From CAYJAD01 sp964371225 (lineage in GTDB: Bacteria > Desulfobacterota > Desulfovibrionia > Desulfovibrionales > Desulfovibrionaceae): a stretch of DNA of 8,760 nucleotides. The notes under the pieces are model-generated. The model ran no database searches. It was given only the letters and a program-made list of their open reading frames with translations, and was not told the DNA's origin. How positions within the stretch are numbered: position 1 is the first letter of the stretch; each line of letters opens with the position of its first letter. A program made the translations under genes and the position numbers. Shown piece by piece: positions 5,275 through 8,760 of the stretch. The stretch spans positions 1 to 8,760 of the forward strand of contig CAYJNA010000101.1 of NCBI GenBank assembly GCA_964371225.1. The letters are read 5' to 3'.

Positions 5275-6998
5275 TACAATTACATTCTTGCCCCAAGGGG
5301 CATAGCCTTGAGCTAGATAAAGCTATGTCACCGGCTGACACCGTTGCTCATGTACGTAATCGTCTGCAAAACATTGATTTATCCATACTTTCCAGCACCA
5401 CGCGCGTGGATGTGGGGCGCCTTGGTATTCCCGTATTTTTAAGTAATTGCGGCGAAGATGCCAAGCGTATCATGCCCACACGTAAGCAAATGGGTAAAGG
5501 CGCTTCCCCCATTCAGGCCGAAGCTTCTGCGCTCATGGAGCTTATGGAACGGTACTCTTTTTTCACTTTTTGGGACACGCTCCCCCAATGTGTTACATGT
5601 ACGTGGAGTGAGGCAAAAGCCAGATTTGGTGATGCGCTTATGCCCATAGAGCACATCTTACAAGCCGTAGAAGATGATTTAGCATCGGAAAAAGCTGAAA
5701 TTTTATTAGACCTTTTACCATGGCAATTTTTCCCCGTCACAGATTTAGTACATATGCGCGAAGTATGGGCGCCGCTCAACTGGTTTAAAAAACTAGGGGA
5801 ATTTAACGGCACCTCCGCCGGAAATACGGAAGAAGAATCCCTCCTTCAAGGGCTGTGCGAATTGGTAGAACGCCATGTGTGCTGTCTTGTGGACAGAAAG
5901 CAACGTATAACGCCCACCATTGACCCTGAAAGCGTGGAAGACCCCACTCTTAAGGAACTTTTAGCCGCCTTTTCGCGTGAAAATATTACCATTGTGCTGA
6001 AAGATTTCTCCTTGGGCATGCCTGTACCCACTGTGGGCGCCGTGGCCTATGATATAAACACCTTCCCTGCCACTTCAGAAATTGTTTTCACCGCCGGTAC
6101 CGCCACTAGCCCTGCCAAGGCTGCCATTCGCGCCGTCACAGAAATAGCCCAATTGGGCGGCGATTTTTGCACTTCAGCATGCTATGAAGCATCCGGCCTT
6201 AGCAAATTTGAACGCCTAGAAGATATTCAATGGCTTTTGCAAGGGGAAGTATGCCCCCTACAAAGTTTACCTTCTGTCATAAATGACGACATCTTACTAG
6301 AATTACAAGAGCTTATACAGGGGCTACATAAGAGTGGCTATCCTGTATACGCCATTTCCACCATGCACCCTAAGCTTGGTATCCACACCCACTATTGTCT
6401 TGCCCCCGGTTTAGCCTTTCGTGAGCGTGATAAAAATCAAAGCCTTGGGCTTTTTGTAGGACGTATCCTCGCTGAAGAATGCGATACAGAGCATGCCCTC
6501 AAAGGTCTTGAACTTTTGGAAAAATTCTATCCCAATGCGCATTTTATTCCCTTTTTCCAAGCCATGTTAGCCCTTCGCCAAGAAGACTATGCTCAAGCGC
6601 ACGCGCTTTTTGCCATGGCTGAACCTTTACAACCAGAACACGATGCCAAGGGCTTAGCCGCCTTCTATGCCGGCTACAGCCTCACCCTCACCCAAGAATG
6701 GCAGCAAGCCTTACCTTTTTTGAGCAAGGCCATACACTATTGCCCTGACATGAAAGAATACGGCAACTTACGCGGTGTAGCGCATTTTAAACTTCAAGAA
6801 TATGCCTTAGCCGCTGAAGATTTTAAACAGGTACTACGCATAGATAAAGGCTCTGTCATGGATATTGCCAACCTTGGCCTTTGTCATAAATTCATGGGAA
6901 ATACAGAAGAAGCCAAGCATTATTTAAGTGCAGCGCTGCAACTTGACTCCAGCCTTGATTTTGCGCGCACGCATTTACAAGAACTTTTAGAACAATAA
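5271..6998 (+). CDS. YcaO-domain protein with C-terminal TPR domain
   Basis: YcaO enzymes use ATP to activate backbone amides by phosphorylation, giving azolines, thioamides or amidines. The domain spans about residues 45-395. Seen: G75-K-G77, S86-A-L-M-E90-L-M-E93-R94 (the S-x3-E-x2-E-R motif) and E189-S-L-L-Q193-G-L-C-E197-L-V-E200-R201 (the E-x3-Q-x3-E-x2-E-R motif). Both are ATP/Mg sites, so it should be active. R287-x3-E291 may be a third site. From about 423 to 561 come four TPR-like helix pairs (423-456, 461-493, 494-527, 528-561), a protein-binding scaffold. There is no C-terminal proline-rich PxPxP tail of the azoline-forming class. Length (575) and architecture resemble E. coli YcaO (586), which aids RimO in modifying ribosomal protein S12. 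No TfuA, ThiF-like or precursor-peptide gene is visible beside it. GGAG lies five bases before the ATG. Confidence 0.88.
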   Translation: MIQLHSCPKGHSLELDKAMSPADTVAHVRNRLQNIDLSILSSTTRVDVGRLGIPVFLSNCGEDAKRIMPTRKQMGKGASPIQAEASALMELMERYSFFTFWDTLPQCVTCTWSEAKARFGDALMPIEHILQAVEDDLASEKAEILLDLLPWQFFPVTDLVHMREVWAPLNWFKKLGEFNGTSAGNTEEESLLQGLCELVERHVCCLVDRKQRITPTIDPESVEDPTLKELLAAFSRENITIVLKDFSLGMPVPTVGAVAYDINTFPATSEIVFTAGTATSPAKAAIRAVTEIAQLGGDFCTSACYEASGLSKFERLEDIQWLLQGEVCPLQSLPSVINDDILLELQELIQGLHKSGYPVYAISTMHPKLGIHTHYCLAPGLAFRERDKNQSLGLFVGRILAEECDTEHALKGLELLEKFYPNAHFIPFFQAMLALRQEDYAQAHALFAMAEPLQPEHDAKGLAAFYAGYSLTLTQEWQQALPFLSKAIHYCPDMKEYGNLRGVAHFKLQEYALAAEDFKQVLRIDKGSVMDIANLGLCHKFMGNTEEAKHYLSAALQLDSSLDFARTHLQELLEQ

Positions 6999-7014
6999 AA
7001 ACAACCATATAAAT

Positions 7015-7018
7015 GGGG
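7015..7018 (+). promoter_or_regulatory. ribosome binding site of ettA
   Basis: GGGG followed by ATAAGT places ATG 7025 six bases downstream. The earlier in-frame ATG at 7013 overlaps this site and has only A-rich sequence before it, so 7025 is preferred. Confidence 0.6.
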
Positions 7019-7024
7019 ATAAGT

Positions 7025-8707
7025 ATGAGTAATGAAGTAGATAAAATTATTTACTCCATGATTCGCGTTACCAAGCGACATGGACAAAGGGAAGTGCTAA
7101 AAGACATCTCCCTTTCCTATTTTTACGGTGCCAAAATTGGCGTACTGGGTCTTAACGGCGCCGGTAAATCATCTCTTTTGCGCATCCTTGCTGGCGTTGA
7201 TACAGAATTTGACGGTAAAACCGTCTTGGCTCCCGGTCATACCATTGGCTACTTAGAACAAGAGCCCTTGGTCAATGAAAGCCGCACCGTACGTGAAGTG
7301 GTAGAAGAAGGCGTACAAGAGTTAGTGGATATTGCCAAACAATACGAAGCCATCAACGAAAAGTTTGCTGAGCCCATGGAACCGGAAGAAATGGACGCTC
7401 TCATCGAGAAGCAAAGTAAAGTTCAAGACATCATGGATGCCAAAAATATTTGGGATTTAGACGCACGCCTTGAAATGGCCATGGACGCACTACGCTGCCC
7501 TCCTGGAGATACACCCGTATCTGTTATTTCCGGTGGTGAACGCCGCCGCGTGGCTTTGTGTCGTTTATTATTACAAAGCCCTGATATTCTTCTTCTTGAC
7601 GAACCCACTAACCACCTTGACGCCGAGTCTGTATCATGGTTAGAGCGCTTCCTCTCCACCTTCCCCGGCACCGTCATCGCTGTAACACACGACCGTTACT
7701 TCCTTGATAATGTGGCCGGCTGGATTTTAGAACTTGACCGCGGCCGCGGTATACCCTGGAAAGGCAATTATTCCTCTTGGCTTGAGCAAAAACAAAAACG
7801 TCTTGCCCATGAAGAAAAATCCGAAGCGCAACGCCAAAAAACCCTTGATAGAGAACTTGAATGGATTCGCATGTCTCCCAAAGGACGTCATGCTAAAGGT
7901 AAAGCTCGTATCAATGCCTACGAAGCCATGCTTTCCCACGAAAGCGAAAAGCTTGCGCCAGATCTTGAAATCTACATCCCACCGGGACCACGGCTTGGAA
8001 AAAGCGTTGTAGAAGCCAAAGGCCTTAAAAAAAGCCTTGGGGATAAATTACTGGTAGAAAACCTCGACTGCCTCATTCAGCCCGGTGCCATTGTAGGTAT
8101 CGTTGGCCCCAACGGCGCCGGTAAGTCCACCTTCTTCAAAATGCTTGTGGGTCTGGAAACACCCGACGCCGGTGAGCTTCTCATAGGTGATACCGTACAA
8201 TTTGCTCACGTGGACCAAGGACGCGATTCCCTCACCCCCGGCAAAACCGTGTACGAAATCCTTAGCGAAGGCATGGAAACCATTAAGCTTGGCAACAAAG
8301 AAATGAACGCGCGCGCCTACTGCTCACGCTTTAACTTCGCCGGCCAAGACCAACAAAAACCCGTGGACGTACTCTCCGGCGGTGAACGCAACCGTTTACA
8401 CCTTGCCCGTATGCTCAAGTCCGGTGCCAACGTCATCCTTCTTGACGAACCCACCAACGATATTGACGTAAATACCATGCGCGCCCTCGAAGACGCTCTC
8501 GATAACTTTGCCGGCTGCGTTCTAGTTATCAGCCACGATCGCTGGTTCCTCGACCGTATAGCCACGCATATCCTCGCCTTTGAAGGAGACTCCACTGTAA
8601 CCTTCTTTGATGGCAACTACTCTGAATACGAAGCCGATCGCAAAAAACGCCTCGGTAAGGGTGCTGATACACCCACTCGTGTGAAGTTCCGTAAGCTTAC
8701 ACGCTAA
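7025..8707 (+). CDS. ettA: energy-dependent translational throttle protein EttA (ABC-F ATPase)
   Basis: EttA is a cytosolic ABC-F protein that binds the ribosomal E site and couples the first peptide bond to the ATP/ADP ratio. The 560 residues (E. coli 555) hold two ABC domains. Domain 1 has Walker A G42-L-N-G-A-G-K48-S, signature S169-G-G-E172, Walker B D192-E193 and switch H222. Domain 2 has Walker A G361-P-N-G-A-G-K367-S, signature S451-G-G-E454, Walker B D474-E475 and H504. The arm insertion lies near 95-140, and the P-site-tRNA interaction segment near 246-305 is rich in Lys, Arg and Glu. The N-terminus (Y-S-M-I-R-V-T-K ... G-A-K-I-G-V-L-G-L-N-G-A-G-K-S) is almost the E. coli pattern. 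Third codon positions look more C-rich than in the upstream genes, as is common in well-expressed genes. It lies 26 bases after the YcaO gene, so it is probably in the same transcript. Confidence 0.96.
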   Translation: MSNEVDKIIYSMIRVTKRHGQREVLKDISLSYFYGAKIGVLGLNGAGKSSLLRILAGVDTEFDGKTVLAPGHTIGYLEQEPLVNESRTVREVVEEGVQELVDIAKQYEAINEKFAEPMEPEEMDALIEKQSKVQDIMDAKNIWDLDARLEMAMDALRCPPGDTPVSVISGGERRRVALCRLLLQSPDILLLDEPTNHLDAESVSWLERFLSTFPGTVIAVTHDRYFLDNVAGWILELDRGRGIPWKGNYSSWLEQKQKRLAHEEKSEAQRQKTLDRELEWIRMSPKGRHAKGKARINAYEAMLSHESEKLAPDLEIYIPPGPRLGKSVVEAKGLKKSLGDKLLVENLDCLIQPGAIVGIVGPNGAGKSTFFKMLVGLETPDAGELLIGDTVQFAHVDQGRDSLTPGKTVYEILSEGMETIKLGNKEMNARAYCSRFNFAGQDQQKPVDVLSGGERNRLHLARMLKSGANVILLDEPTNDIDVNTMRALEDALDNFAGCVLVISHDRWFLDRIATHILAFEGDSTVTFFDGNYSEYEADRKKRLGKGADTPTRVKFRKLTR

Positions 8708-8733
8708 ATTTGATTTAGTTTGTTTTTTCTCGT

Positions 8734-8760
8734 GGGGGGAGGGACCTTTTACAAAAGGTC
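8734..8760. terminator. probable terminator hairpin after ettA, cut by window end
   Basis: A G6-A-G3 tract (8734-8743) leads into GACCTTTT (8743-8750) and AAAAGGTC (8753-8760), a perfect 8-bp inverted repeat around AC. It begins about 26 bases after the ettA stop. If the sequence beyond the window continues with C residues, the whole G-tract would join the stem and give a long hairpin. The T-run expected after the stem cannot be seen. Confidence 0.55.

Noticed and set aside
5271..6998. RiPP (azole-peptide) biosynthesis cluster around the YcaO gene
   Set aside because: No short precursor peptide gene, ThiF-like partner, dehydrogenase or export gene lies within the window, and the protein ends in TPR repeats rather than a proline-rich tail.
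1..8760. CRISPR array, tRNA, rRNA or riboswitch
   Set aside because: No regularly spaced repeats of CRISPR type, no cloverleaf with a T-loop signature and no rRNA segment were seen on either strand. The only dense structure outside genes is the element at 946-1153.

Overview
The window is bacterial chromosomal DNA with compact protein-coding blocks and very AT-rich, A-tract-filled gaps. The gene content is a class D beta-lactamase, a TspO homologue, an Erwinia-type asparaginase, a YcaO protein with a C-terminal TPR domain, and EttA. This points to a Gram-negative proteobacterium in the broad sense. The G-tract plus GACCTTTT/AAAAGGTC hairpin at the right edge resembles intergenic hairpins I associate with Desulfovibrionaceae, so a low-GC member of that group is my tentative guess. 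It is an inference, not something the window proves.

Layout: 1-312 is AT-rich non-coding DNA. A minus-strand tspO (313-786) follows. The 435-base gap after it holds a 208-bp MITE-like element (946-1153) with 17-bp terminal inverted repeats, a 5-bp direct repeat (ATTTC) immediately outside each end, and several internal hairpins. Next is a tight three-gene minus-strand operon, transcribed in the order MFS transporter (4357-3071), class D beta-lactamase (3069-2245), asparaginase (2235-1222). The junctions are 1 and 9 bases. A divergent regulatory gap (about 200 bp) with a 10-bp direct repeat separates it from a plus-strand operon: METTL-like methyltransferase (4561-5274), YcaO-TPR protein (5271-6998, overlapping by 4 bases) and ettA (7025-8707). 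The window closes on a hairpin that looks like a terminator but is cut by the edge.

How the genes may work together: the minus-strand operon joins an importer or exporter of unknown substrate, a periplasmic beta-lactam hydrolase and a probably cytoplasmic asparaginase. No regulator or mobile-element gene is visible next to the lactamase, which suggests it is resident rather than recently acquired. The plus-strand operon pairs a protein methyltransferase-like enzyme with a YcaO ATP-dependent amide-activating enzyme under likely translational coupling, followed by a ribosome-binding ABC-F protein. Because E. coli YcaO (also YcaO plus TPR) assists RimO-dependent modification of ribosomal protein S12, and EttA acts at the ribosomal E site, a shared link to translation is a reasonable but untested hypothesis. 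The methyltransferase/YcaO pair and the structured MITE are the two items most worth following up.
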